From contig NZ_SODU01000002.1 of assembly GCF_004366075.1 (NCBI RefSeq), positions 1,822,186-1,886,185 on the forward strand: a stretch of DNA of 64,000 bases, read 5' to 3'. The position numbers and the translations under genes were made by a program. The notes beneath the pieces are model-generated. The model was given only the letters and a program-made list of their open reading frames with translations. It was not told the origin of the DNA and did not search any database. The DNA is from Kribbella pratensis. Its GTDB lineage: Bacteria; Actinomycetota; Actinomycetes; Propionibacteriales; Kribbellaceae. Positions 52,559-62,998 of this stretch are shown here, one piece after another. Every line of letters begins with the position of its first letter. Positions within the stretch are counted from its first letter, which is position 1.

Positions 52559-53439
52559 TGGCTACCGCAACCGCAGCGCCCAGGGAAGATCTCGCAAAGG
52601 TCCGCGCGGCCGAGGTCGGTCCGCTGCGCCGGTGGGCGCCGCTGATCGGCGTCGTGCTGATCGTGCTCTACTGCCTGGCGCCGTTCTACTGGATGGTGGT
52701 GTCGGCGTTCCGGCGGCCGGCCGACCAGTTCTCGAACAAGGTCATCCCGGCACCGTTCTCGATCCAGAACTTCAAGGACGTGTTCAGTGGCTCGAACGGC
52801 TTCGGCCGGGGCTTGCTGAACAGCCTGATCGTGGCCGGCACCGTGACGATCCTGACGCTGGTCATCGGCTTGATCGCGGCGTACACGCTGGCCCGGCTGG
52901 ACTTCAAGTTCAAGAACGTCGTACTGGCGATCATCATCACCACGTCGATGTTCCCGGGCATCTCGCTGGTGGTGCCGCTGCTGAAGTTGTTCGTCGACAT
53001 CAAGTGGATCAACACCTACCAGGCGATGATCGTGCCGAGCCTGTCGTTCGCGCTGCCACTGGCGGTGTGGAACCTGACCGCGTTCTTCCGGCAGATGCCG
53101 CAGGAACTCGAGCAGGCGGCGATGGTGGATGGCTGTACGCCCGCCCAGGCGTTCCGGAAGGTCATCATCCCGTTGGCCGCGCCGGGTGTGTTCACGACCG
53201 CGATCATCACCTTCATCGCGGCGTGGAACGAGTTCCTGATCGCCCTGAGCATGACGAACAAGAAGTCGATCCAGACGGCGAACGTGATCATTTCGCAGTT
53301 CACCGGTACGACGGGACGTGACCAACCGTTCGGTAGCCAGATGGCCGCCGGTGTGGTGGTCACGATCCCGCTCGTGATCGCGGTACTGCTGTTCCAGCGC
53401 CGTATCGTCGCCGGCCTCACGGCAGGTGGCGTGAAGTGA
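52558..53439 (+). CDS. sugar ABC transporter permease (MalG type)
   Basis: 293 residues with six helices. EAA loop ELEQAAMVDGCTPAQAFRKVIIP. The ATG at 52558 overlaps the preceding stop by one base. No ATPase follows, so a shared MsiK-like ATPase is assumed. Its stop (TGA 53437-53439) overlaps the GTG of the RD-repeat microprotein gene (GTGA). Confidence 0.93.
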   Translation: MATATAAPREDLAKVRAAEVGPLRRWAPLIGVVLIVLYCLAPFYWMVVSAFRRPADQFSNKVIPAPFSIQNFKDVFSGSNGFGRGLLNSLIVAGTVTILTLVIGLIAAYTLARLDFKFKNVVLAIIITTSMFPGISLVVPLLKLFVDIKWINTYQAMIVPSLSFALPLAVWNLTAFFRQMPQELEQAAMVDGCTPAQAFRKVIIPLAAPGVFTTAIITFIAAWNEFLIALSMTNKKSIQTANVIISQFTGTTGRDQPFGSQMAAGVVVTIPLVIAVLLFQRRIVAGLTAGGVK

Positions 53440-53588
53440 ACTGGCGGGACCGGCGGGAGCGTGATCGCCGGGACCGGGAGGATCGGGATCGGCGGGACCG
53501 CGAGGACCGGGACCGCCGCGACCGCGAAGACCGGGATCGGCGGGACCGCGAAGACCGGGACCGCCGTGACCGTGAGCGCTACCGCTAG
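53436..53588 (+). CDS. RD-repeat microprotein (Arg/Asp/Glu, 50 aa)
   Basis: A GTG-started frame of 50 residues overlapping the permease stop by 4 bp: MNWRDRRERD, then the octapeptide RDREDRDR repeated about four times and a YR end. Only Met, Asn, Trp and Tyr are not Arg, Asp or Glu. Underlying DNA is a tandem 24-bp repeat of varied third bases (GAC/GAT, CGG/CGC/CGT), a sign that the protein and not only the DNA is kept. Too short for usual gene callers. The perfect terminator follows 10 bp later. Function unknown; mixed-charge RD repeats bind RNA or form condensates in eukaryotes. Confidence 0.6.
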   Translation: MNWRDRRERDRRDREDRDRRDREDRDRRDREDRDRRDREDRDRRDRERYR

Positions 53589-53597
53589 CTGACACCC

Positions 53598-53628
53598 GAG
53601 GGCCGGGACCACAAAGGTCCCGGCCCTC
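53598..53628. terminator. bidirectional terminator between ABC operon and GH13 gene
   Basis: Perfect 13-bp stem GAGGGCCGGGACC / GGTCCCGGCCCTC with loop ACAAA, between convergent genes. No U-run, normal for this GC content. Confidence 0.85.
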
Positions 53629-53637
53629 GTGCGTCGG

Positions 53638-55275
53638 CTACACCTCGAGCCAGACGGTGACGTCGGTGGGGAGCTCGCCGTTCGGCAGCGGCTCGCTGCT
53701 CAGCATGACCTTCTGGTGCTCGGGGAGGGCGACCGGAGCGCTGCTCAGGTTCACCACGCAACGGAAGCCGGGGTCGCGGGTGAACGAGAGGACGCCGTCG
53801 GGCGCATCCTGGTCCCAGATCAGCCGGCCCTCGCCCAGTGCCGGGTGCTCACGCCGGAAGCGGAGCGCCTGCTTGTAGAGGTTGAGGTGGCTGCTCGGAT
53901 CAGATGCCTGGGACTCGGCGGTCAGACCGGCCCAGTCGGCCGGCTGTGGGAGCCAGGGCTGCCCGGACCCGGGGCCAAAGCCGTACGGCGGCTCGGAGCC
54001 GGACCACGGGATCGGGACCCGGCAGCCGTCGCGGCCGCGGACGGTGTGCCCGGAGCGCTCCCAGGTCGGATCGTCGAGCACGTCCTCGGGCAGGTCCTCC
54101 ACCTCGGGCAGCCCGAGTTCGTCACCCTGGTAGATGTACGCGCCACCGGGCAGCGCCAGTTCCAGCAGCGCTGCCGCCCGCGCCCGGCGCAGCCCGAGCT
54201 CCAGATCGGTCGGTACGACGCCCGCGCCTTCCAATGCGTCCCGACGATCCCGGCCGTACCGCGTGCGGTGCCGGATCGTGTCGTGGTTGCTCAGCACCCA
54301 CGTCGCCGGCGCCCCGACCGCCCACAGGTTGTCGGTGGTGTGGTCGATGACCTCACGCAGTTCCTTCGCGTCCCACGCCGCGCGCAGGGCGTCGAAGTTG
54401 AACGCCGAATGCAGTTCGTTGGGCCGCACGTACTGCGCCAGCCGTTCGGCCGGCGACAGCCACGCCTCCGCCACGAAGACCCGGGGTCCCTGCGGCGTAT
54501 CGGCGTACTCGTCGGCGATCGCGCGCCAGCGCTGGTGGATGGTGTGCACCCCGGGCTGGTCGTAGAACGGGTTCCCGACGTACTTCTCGCGCGTCGGCTT
54601 CCCGTTGTGCAGCGGTACGTCGGGCAACGCCGGGTCCTTCGCCATCGAGTCGGCGACGTCGATCCGGAACCCGTCGACGCCGCGGTCGAACCAGAACCGC
54701 AGGATCGAATCGAACTCCTCGACCACCTTCGGGTTGTCCCAGTTCCAGTCCGGCTGGGAGATGTCGAACAGGTGCAGGTACCACTGGCCGTCGTCGATCT
54801 GCTGCCACGCGCCGCCGCCGAACGCGGCCGGCCAGTTGGTCGGCGGCAGGCCGTCCTCGGAGTCCCGGAACCAGAAGAGGTCCCGCTCCGGAGAACCCTT
54901 GCCCGCCGCCAGCGCGGCCTTGAACCACGGGTGGTCCCAGGAGCAGTGGTTCGGCACCAGGTCGATCAGGATCCGCAGGCCGAGTGCGTGCGCCTCGGTG
55001 ATCAGTGCGTCCGCGTCGGCGAGGGTGCCGAACTCCGGGTTGATGTCGCGGTAGTCGGCGACGTCGTACCCGCCGTCGAGCAGCGGGGACGGATACCAGG
55101 GGCTGATCCAGATCGCGTCGACGCCGAGCTCTGCGAGGTATGGCAGCCGGGCGCGGATCCCGTTCACGTCGCCGGTCCCGTCCCCGTCGGCGTCGGCGAA
55201 CGAACGCGGATACACCTGGTAGACGACGGCGCTACGCCACCAGTCGTCAGCTGGTCTGATCTCAGGATCGGTCAT
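53638..55275 (-). CDS. glycoside hydrolase family 13 alpha-glucosidase
   Basis: 545-residue alpha-amylase-family enzyme. DAIWISPWYPSPLLDGGYDV and LIDLVPNH (region I), nucleophile Asp in GFRIDVADS (region II), acid Glu in VAEAWL (region III) and Asp in SNHDTIRH (region IV). The overall pattern is oligo-1,6-glucosidase/alpha-glucosidase. No signal peptide: cytoplasmic, splitting sugars brought in by the convergent ABC importer. The long frame reaching 56592 is a shadow of sucC. Confidence 0.93.
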   Translation of the reverse strand: MTDPEIRPADDWWRSAVVYQVYPRSFADADGDGTGDVNGIRARLPYLAELGVDAIWISPWYPSPLLDGGYDVADYRDINPEFGTLADADALITEAHALGLRILIDLVPNHCSWDHPWFKAALAAGKGSPERDLFWFRDSEDGLPPTNWPAAFGGGAWQQIDDGQWYLHLFDISQPDWNWDNPKVVEEFDSILRFWFDRGVDGFRIDVADSMAKDPALPDVPLHNGKPTREKYVGNPFYDQPGVHTIHQRWRAIADEYADTPQGPRVFVAEAWLSPAERLAQYVRPNELHSAFNFDALRAAWDAKELREVIDHTTDNLWAVGAPATWVLSNHDTIRHRTRYGRDRRDALEGAGVVPTDLELGLRRARAAALLELALPGGAYIYQGDELGLPEVEDLPEDVLDDPTWERSGHTVRGRDGCRVPIPWSGSEPPYGFGPGSGQPWLPQPADWAGLTAESQASDPSSHLNLYKQALRFRREHPALGEGRLIWDQDAPDGVLSFTRDPGFRCVVNLSSAPVALPEHQKVMLSSEPLPNGELPTDVTVWLEV

Positions 55276-55340
55276 GCGGTCTAGCCTGACATGGGGCCCG
55301 GAGAAGGCTGTGACGGTCGTCTCAGCCGGGACCCCGCCTG

Positions 55341-55368
55341 TTGCTGCCGGCACGAGGGTGGCTACTGT
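55341..55368 (+). promoter_or_regulatory. promoter of sucCD
   Basis: TTGCTG (55341-55346), 16-bp spacer, TACTGT (55363-55368). Reasonable sigma70-type match about 35 bp before the sucC start. Confidence 0.45.
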
Positions 55369-55404
55369 CAGAAGCCCCGTACAGGCGAGAGAGGGACCAC
55401 ACTC

Positions 55405-56577
55405 GTGGATCTGATGGAATTCCAGGCGAAGACGGTCTTCGCCAAGCACGGAGTGCGGACGACCGTGGGTGCGGTCGTCACGACTCCGGAGGAAGCCCGC
55501 GCGGCGGCCGAGAAGATCGGCGGCCGGGTGGTCGTGAAGGCCCAGGTCAAGACCGGCGGCCGCGGCAAGGCCGGCGGCGTCAAGCTGGCCTCGAACCCGG
55601 ACGAGGCCGAGGAGAAGGCCCGCGAGATCCTCGGGCTCGACATCAAGGGTCACGTCGTCAAGATCCTGAACATCGTCCCGGCCGCGGCGATCGGCGAGGA
55701 GTACTACTTCTCGTTCCTGATCGACCGGGCCAACCGCAACTACCTCTGCATCGCCTCCGCCGCCGGCGGCATGGAGATCGAGGAGGTCGCGCACACCAAC
55801 CCGGACGCGGTCGCGAAGATCTCGATCGACCCGGCGACCGGTGTCGACGAGGCGAAGGCGCGGGAGATCGCGGTCGCCGCGAAGTACCCGGCCGACGTGA
55901 TCGACGCCGTCGTACCGGAGATCGTCAAGCTGTACGACGTGTTCATCGCCGAGGACGCCTCGCTGGTCGAGGTGAACCCGCTGGTCAAGCTCGAGGACGG
56001 CAACGTCGAGGCGCTGGACGGCAAGGTCACGCTGGACGAGAACGCGGACTTCCGGCACCCGGACCACGCCGAGTTCGAGGACGTGTCGGCGGCCGACCCG
56101 CTGGAGGCGGCGGCCAAGGCCAAGGGCCTGAACTACGTGAAGCTGGACGGCTCGGTCGGCATCATCGGCAACGGCGCGGGTCTGGTGATGAGCACCTTGG
56201 ACGTCGTCGCGTACGCCGGCGAGGAGTTCGGCGGCGTCAAGCCCGCGAACTTCCTTGACATCGGCGGTGGCGCGAGCGCCGAGGTGATGGCCAACGGCCT
56301 GGAGATCATCATCTCCGACCCGCAGGTGCAGAGCGTGTTCGTGAACGTGTTCGGCGGCATCACCGCCTGTGACGCGGTCGCGAACGGCATCGTGCAGGCG
56401 TTCGAGCTGCTGTCGAGCCGCGGCGAGGCCGTCACCAAGCCGCTGGTCGTCCGGCTGGACGGCAACAACGCCGAGGAGGGCCGCCGGATCCTCGACGAGG
56501 CCGGCCTGGCCGGCCTGGAGCGGGTCGACACGATGGACGGCGCCGCCAAGCGCGCCGCCGAGCTGGCTGCGAAGTAA
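55405..56577 (+). CDS. sucC: succinyl-CoA synthetase (ADP/GDP-forming) beta subunit
   Basis: 390 residues, ATP-grasp plus C-terminal CoA-ligase domain; TCA-cycle enzyme making nucleoside triphosphate from succinyl-CoA. MEFQAKTVFAKHGV at the start; KTGGRGKAGGVKLA nucleotide loop; LVEVNPLVKL metal/ATP residues; NIVPAAAIGEEYYFS. GTG start at 55405 with GAGAGGGA ahead. SucD follows 14 bp later. Confidence 0.96.
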   Translation: MDLMEFQAKTVFAKHGVRTTVGAVVTTPEEARAAAEKIGGRVVVKAQVKTGGRGKAGGVKLASNPDEAEEKAREILGLDIKGHVVKILNIVPAAAIGEEYYFSFLIDRANRNYLCIASAAGGMEIEEVAHTNPDAVAKISIDPATGVDEAKAREIAVAAKYPADVIDAVVPEIVKLYDVFIAEDASLVEVNPLVKLEDGNVEALDGKVTLDENADFRHPDHAEFEDVSAADPLEAAAKAKGLNYVKLDGSVGIIGNGAGLVMSTLDVVAYAGEEFGGVKPANFLDIGGGASAEVMANGLEIIISDPQVQSVFVNVFGGITACDAVANGIVQAFELLSSRGEAVTKPLVVRLDGNNAEEGRRILDEAGLAGLERVDTMDGAAKRAAELAAK

Positions 56578-56591
56578 GGGATCGCCGAACA

Positions 56592-57482
56592 ATGTCTATC
56601 TTCCTGACCAAGGACAGCAAGGTCATCGTCCAGGGCATGACCGGCTCCGAGGGCACCAAGCACACCACCCGGATGCTTGCCTCCGGCACCAACATCGTCG
56701 GCGGCGTGAACCCGCGCAAGGCGGGGCAGAGCCAGGACTTCGACGGCAAGGCGGTACCGGTGTTCGGCACCGTTGCGGACGCCGTCAAGGAGACCGGTGC
56801 GAACGTCTCCGTCATCTTCGTCCCGCCGAAGTTCACCAAGGACGCCGTACTGGAGGCCATCGAGGCCGAGGTGCCGCTGGTCGTGGTGATCACCGAGGGC
56901 GTGCCGGTGCACGACACCGCCGCGTTCTTCGCCGCCGCGCAGGCGTCCGGCAAGACCCGGATCATCGGCCCGAACTGCCCGGGCATCATCACCCCGGGCG
57001 AGTCGAACGCCGGCATCATCCCGGCCGATATCGCCGGCCAGGGCCGGATCGGTCTGGTGTCGAAGTCGGGCACGCTGACGTACCAGATGATGTACGAGCT
57101 GCGGGACTTCGGGTTCTCGACCGCGATCGGGATCGGCGGCGACCCGATCATCGGGACCACGCACATCGACGCGCTGCGGGCCTTCCAGGACGACCCGGAC
57201 ACCGACGCGATCGTGATGATCGGTGAGATCGGCGGTGACGCCGAGGAGCGGGCGGCCGCGTTCATCAAGGAGAACGTGACCAAGCCGGTCGTCGGGTACG
57301 TCGCGGGCTTCACCGCACCGGAGGGCAAGACGATGGGCCACGCCGGCGCGATCGTCTCGGGCTCGTCGGGTACGGCGGCCGCGAAGCAGGAGGCCCTCGA
57401 GGCCGTCGGCGTGAAGGTCGGCAAGACGCCGTCCGAGACCGCCAACCTGATGCGCGAGATCATGCAGGGCCTGAGCAAGTAA
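56592..57482 (+). CDS. sucD: succinyl-CoA synthetase alpha subunit
   Basis: 296 residues. CoA-binding Rossmann start (KVIVQGMTGSEGTKHT), GPNCPGIITPG, and the phosphorylated active-site His in MGHAGAIVSG. Forms the heterodimer or tetramer with SucC. Followed by a strong terminator that also ends the convergent gene. Confidence 0.97.
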   Translation: MSIFLTKDSKVIVQGMTGSEGTKHTTRMLASGTNIVGGVNPRKAGQSQDFDGKAVPVFGTVADAVKETGANVSVIFVPPKFTKDAVLEAIEAEVPLVVVITEGVPVHDTAAFFAAAQASGKTRIIGPNCPGIITPGESNAGIIPADIAGQGRIGLVSKSGTLTYQMMYELRDFGFSTAIGIGGDPIIGTTHIDALRAFQDDPDTDAIVMIGEIGGDAEERAAAFIKENVTKPVVGYVAGFTAPEGKTMGHAGAIVSGSSGTAAAKQEALEAVGVKVGKTPSETANLMREIMQGLSK

Positions 57483-57498
57483 CTGCCAGGAGCTGTGC

Positions 57499-57532
57499 AG
57501 CGGGACCTGCCCCTGACGGGGTGGGTCCCGCT
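57499..57532. terminator. terminator after sucCD
   Basis: AGCGGGACC (57499-57507) pairs with GGTCCCGCT (57524-57532), followed by TTCT. Inner CCCC/GGGG pairs can extend the stem. Confidence 0.85.
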
Positions 57533-57534
57533 TT

Positions 57535-58866
57535 CTACTGGTAGGCGGCGGAGCGGTCGGCCGCGCGGGCGAGCGTCTCGTTGAACGCCGCGTTGGTGAG
57601 GTCCAGCTCCTTGAGCACCGGGAACAGCACGTAGACCGCCCGGTTCCCGGATCCGGCGATCCCGATCCGGTAGACGAACTTCTTCCCGTCGCCGGTGTCG
57701 TACGTCGCCTTCCAGCTCTTGCCCGTCATCGTGTTGGTCTTGACCGTGCCGGTCGACTCGACCTTCGCGTTCGAGACGTTCTTCTCGCAGGCGTCGACGT
57801 TCTTCTTGATCTGGCTGACGTAACTCGCCGCCGCGGTCGGGGTGGCGAACTTGATCACCGTGTCGTCGAACCCGAACTCGGTCGGCACCTTCGCCTCCGG
57901 CGTCACGTACGTGACCGTGCCGTACTTGGTCGCCTTCGCCTTCTTGAGGCCGAGCTTCTCGCAGCCGGTGCCGTCGTTGCTCGTCGCGGGGGCGCTCACC
58001 CACGGCTTGTCGATCTCGTCCAGCAGCGGCAGGTCGACCGACGCCATGAAACCCGGGGCGTCGGTGTTCGGCAGCAGGGCGGGTTTCGCGACCGGCTCCC
58101 CGGTCGCGCAGCCGCCGGTCTGGGCGCAGATCTTCTTCGCCGCGGCGCTCGCGGTGGCCAGCACCGTGTCCGGCCGGGGCGGCGCGGCCGCCAGCGTGTC
58201 GTGCTCGACGACCATGGTCGCCTGCCCGACCAGTGTGACCGCGACGGTCTTGTACTTCGTCTTCGCGCCGGGGACCTGCCCGAACACGGCGATCACACCG
58301 CGCTCGCCGACGCCGGTGGTCACGTAGCCGGCCGACAACCGGGTCTGCGGTGTCGTGCACTGGCTGAGCCAGTGGACGACAGTGGTGTAGGTCTTCGCGG
58401 CGGTGGCCTTGTCGTTCGACACGTCGACGTACTGCACTGCCGTGTCCTTGGTGGCCGAGTTCTGCAGGGTGCGGACCCAGGTCCGCAGGCCGGACGGGTC
58501 GGCGAACCGCTGCGACTGGCAGGCGAACGCGCTGTCCGGGGCGGAGTCGCCGTCCGCGGTCTTGGTGACCGCCCAGGTGCCGGTGGCGCCGAGCGTCTTC
58601 GCGCTCGCGGCGTCCAGCAGCGCCTTGTCGTCGGCGAGTACGTCGGAATTGGTCGGCTTGTCGTCCGACGGGCCGTTGCCGGCCTTCGCGCCGGGCTCCT
58701 TGTCGCCGCCGAACGCGTTCAGCGCGGCGACACCGCCGCCGCCGACCAGCACCACGACCGCGACGCCTGCTGCGATCGTCTGGTTCCGCTTACGCGCCTT
58801 CAGGCGGCGCGCCTCCCGGGCAGCGGCGCGACCGCCGCCGCGTGATGCACGGTGGGAACCGGCCAA
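57535..58866 (-). CDS. membrane-anchored protein with two PknH-sensor-like domains
   Basis: About 443 residues. Basic N-terminus (RAAAREARRLKARKR), one membrane helix (TIAAGVAVVVLVGGGGVAAL), Gly/Lys/Asp linker, then two similar extracellular domains of about 190 residues, each with a FACQSQR/WLSQC or CEKLGLKKAK/CEKNV cysteine pair. They resemble the PknH_C/LpqN-type sensor domain. The TTG at 58866 has AGGAGG seven bases upstream, much better than the GTG at 58914 whose first codons contain that SD. Function unknown; likely envelope. Confidence 0.75.
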   Translation of the reverse strand: MAGSHRASRGGGRAAAREARRLKARKRNQTIAAGVAVVVLVGGGGVAALNAFGGDKEPGAKAGNGPSDDKPTNSDVLADDKALLDAASAKTLGATGTWAVTKTADGDSAPDSAFACQSQRFADPSGLRTWVRTLQNSATKDTAVQYVDVSNDKATAAKTYTTVVHWLSQCTTPQTRLSAGYVTTGVGERGVIAVFGQVPGAKTKYKTVAVTLVGQATMVVEHDTLAAAPPRPDTVLATASAAAKKICAQTGGCATGEPVAKPALLPNTDAPGFMASVDLPLLDEIDKPWVSAPATSNDGTGCEKLGLKKAKATKYGTVTYVTPEAKVPTEFGFDDTVIKFATPTAAASYVSQIKKNVDACEKNVSNAKVESTGTVKTNTMTGKSWKATYDTGDGKKFVYRIGIAGSGNRAVYVLFPVLKELDLTNAAFNETLARAADRSAAYQ

Positions 58867-59041
58867 AGCTCGTCCTCCTGACTGATTCCACCCGACAGTA
58901 CCGGGTGAACCCACGCTGCTCCCACTCAGCTACCAACAGGCGAACAGGGATGAACTGAGCGTGAGCAAGCGGGCTGAAGTCTCCCACATCCGGCGTGTCA
59001 GGACGAGTGGCGTCCGTGCGCGGGGAGACCATGGGAGTCAG

Positions 59042-60307
59042 ATGACCGACATGCTGAGCCGCTCCGGGGCCCGGGACGGCGACACGAGCGCTGCGCCCAC
59101 GTCGGAGATCGCCGCCCAGACCAAGCCGTTGATCGTGTCGGCCGTGATCTCCGCCGGAGCGTGTCTGCTGACGGGTCTGCTCACGTGCGCCGCGGTCGCC
59201 GTCATCGGCTGGCTGGGCGCGACGTTCGGCGGCGCCTCCGGCGCGGTCCGGGCCGGAGCGTCGGTCTGGCTGATCGCGCACAAGGCCGCCGTCACCATTG
59301 GCAGCAGCACGGTCGGCGCCGGCCGGATCAGCGTCGCGCCGCTCGGCCTGACACTGTTCTTCGCCTGGTGCCTGTACCGCGGCGGCAGGTCGGCGGCCCG
59401 ATCCAGCGCGGCCGACCGGACCCGGGACCTGATCGCGCTGGCCGGAGCGTTCGCGCTCGTCTACGGCCTCGGCGCGCTCGTCGTGGCGTTGCTCACGGCA
59501 GAGGGCTCGCTGAAGGTGTCGCCACTGGGCGCGTTCCTGGGCGCGTTCTCGCTGGCGCTGGTGGCCGGCCTTGCGGGCATCGCGGTCGAGTCCGGAGCGG
59601 CCGAGGATCTCGCGGACGCCACACCCGCGGGCCTGCGGGACGCCGTACCCGCCGCGCTGGCCGCCGTACTGACCGTGATCGCGATGGCCTCGCTGTTGTA
59701 CGGCGTACTGCTCGCGATCCACTTCTCCCGGATCACCGGGATGCTCGAACTTCTGGACGCCGGCGTGATCGGGTCGGTCGTGCTGTTCGCGATCTGCCTG
59801 ATGCTGGTGCCGAACATGGTGCTGTACGTCGTCGCATTCCTCGCCGGACCCGGGTTCCAACTCGGGGTCGGGACGACGATCGCGCCGACCGGTGTGGATG
59901 TCGGGAACCTGCCCGCCCTCCCGCTGCTGGCGGCGGTACCTGCCGACGGCGCCACCCCGTCGTACCTGCTGGTGCTGACGGCCGTGGTGCCGCTGGTCGC
60001 CGGTGCGGTCGCAGGTCTGGTCGTCGTACGGCGAGGGCTCACGGAGCGGGACGCTGACGCGCTGGGATGGGATGCGTTCGCGCTGCGCGGTGCGATGGCG
60101 GCGCTCGTCGCGGGCGTCATCGTGTTCGCGCTGCTGGCGCTGTCGGGCGGATCGGCGGGGCCCGGGCGGATGTCCGCGGTCGGAGTTCCGGCGGCGTTGC
60201 CGGCGGCCGGCGTACTGGCGGCGGGGATGGCGATCGGGGCCGCGATCACGGCCGCTGTGGTCTCGTCCCGCCGCCCGGCTGACGGGGAGACCGACGCCGA
60301 GCGATAG
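59042..60307 (+). CDS. DUF6350 polytopic membrane protein
   Basis: 421 residues with about 10-12 helices (from TKPLIVSAVISAGACLLTGLL). It sits between sucD and purN, a very steady actinobacterial order, and belongs to the DUF6350/PerM-like family sometimes linked to cell division. ATG at 59042 with GGGAG upstream; an in-frame start at 58961 is less likely. Its real role is not known. Confidence 0.85.
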   Translation: MTDMLSRSGARDGDTSAAPTSEIAAQTKPLIVSAVISAGACLLTGLLTCAAVAVIGWLGATFGGASGAVRAGASVWLIAHKAAVTIGSSTVGAGRISVAPLGLTLFFAWCLYRGGRSAARSSAADRTRDLIALAGAFALVYGLGALVVALLTAEGSLKVSPLGAFLGAFSLALVAGLAGIAVESGAAEDLADATPAGLRDAVPAALAAVLTVIAMASLLYGVLLAIHFSRITGMLELLDAGVIGSVVLFAICLMLVPNMVLYVVAFLAGPGFQLGVGTTIAPTGVDVGNLPALPLLAAVPADGATPSYLLVLTAVVPLVAGAVAGLVVVRRGLTERDADALGWDAFALRGAMAALVAGVIVFALLALSGGSAGPGRMSAVGVPAALPAAGVLAAGMAIGAAITAAVVSSRRPADGETDAER

Positions 60308-60317
60308 GCTTCCGGCC

Positions 60318-60952
60318 GTGACTTCTGCTGATGCCGCTGCGGTCGACTCAGGGCAGGCACGCCTCGTCGTGCTCGTGTCGGGGTCGGGGTCGAACCTGCA
60401 GGCATTGCTGGACGCCTGCGCCGACCCGGCGTACGGCGCTCAGGTCGTCGCCGTCGGCGCCGACCGGGACGGGATCGCCGGCCTGGAGCGCGCCGAGGCC
60501 GCCGGTGTGCCGACCTTCGTGCACAAGGTGAAGGAGTACCCGGCACGCGCCGACTGGGATCGTGCGCTGACCGCGTCCGTCGCGCAGTACAAGCCTGATC
60601 TGGTCGTGTCCGCGGGCTTCCTGAAGCTGGTCGGTGAGGACTTCCTGGAGTCCTTCGGCGACCGCTACATCAACACCCACAACGCGCTGCTGCCGGCGTT
60701 CCCCGGGATCCACGGGCCCCGGGACGCGCTGGAGTACGGCGTCAAGGTCGCCGGGGCGACGCTGTTCTTCGTGGACGGCGGCGTCGACACCGGGCCGATC
60801 ATCGCGCAGGTCGTCGTACCCGTACTCGACGACGACACCGAAGAAGCCCTGACCGAACGGATCAAGGACGTCGAACGCCGCCAGTTGGTGGAGTGGGTCG
60901 GCCGCCTGGTCCGGGAGGGCTGGACCATCACTGGACGAAAGGTTCGACTGAA

Positions 60953-60956
<4 letters not shown>
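60318..60956 (+). CDS. purN: phosphoribosylglycinamide formyltransferase
   Basis: 212 residues. Transfers a formyl group from 10-formyl-tetrahydrofolate to GAR, third step of purine synthesis. VSGSGSNLQALL phosphate loop; INTHNALLPAFPGIHG carries the catalytic Asn and His; GVDTGPIIAQ the Asp. GTG start. Its stop overlaps the purH GTG by 4 bp, so PurN and PurH are translationally coupled. Confidence 0.95.
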
Positions 60957-62512
<1,556 letters not shown>

Positions 62513-62522
62513 GTCAAAACGT

Positions 62523-62544
62523 CGCCCGGATCTCGATCCGGGCG
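62523..62544. terminator. terminator after purH
   Basis: CGCCCGGAT-ctcg-ATCCGGGCG, a perfect 9-bp stem with tetraloop between the convergent purH and membrane-protein remnant. Confidence 0.85.
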
Positions 62545-62549
62545 AGCGT

Positions 62550-62998
62550 TCATTCGGTGGTCAGCAGGCGAACACCGATGGCGGCGATGAGAAGGTCGGC
62601 CAGGGCGATTGCCACGTAGGTGGTGAAGCTGGTGAAACCGGTGACGAAGATGGCCGGCGTGACGATCAGCAGTTGGAAGGCGCCGAAGATCAGCGGCAGG
62701 GCGGCCCAGCGCGCCGGCCAGTGGTGGATCCGCAGGGCGGCGACGCCGTAGCCGATCAGACCCAGGTCCGCGATGAGCAGGCCGATGCCGAAGACAGAGC
62801 TGGCCAGGTCGGTGGCTGCCGAGTCGAACGTCTTGTCGGCGACCAGGATCAGCACCAGTTCGCCCGGGACCGTGATCGCGAAGCCGACGACTGAGAGCGC
62901 GGCGAAGACCTTCGTCGCCCGGGTACGCCGTGCCGCGTCGGAGCGGACCAGTGCGAACACGCCGTACGCCATCAACGCCTGGGTGAGAGCGAAGAACA
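62550..62998 (-). pseudogene. four-helix membrane protein truncated by an insertion sequence
   Basis: About 149 residues remain in frame: ALTQALMAYGVFALVR, then three more helices (VFAALSVVGFAITVP, GIGLLIADLGLIGYGVA, FVTGFTSFTTYVAIALADLL). The frame continues upstream of the first possible start (TTG 62975) through LFFALTQ up to the IS boundary at about 62999, where the sequence changes into the end of the ISL3 element. The N-terminus (about one or two helices) is therefore missing. Original function unknown. Confidence 0.75.

Noticed and set aside
53442..53580. 24-bp tandem repeats as a CRISPR array
   Set aside because: Units are contiguous without unique spacers and keep a coding frame.
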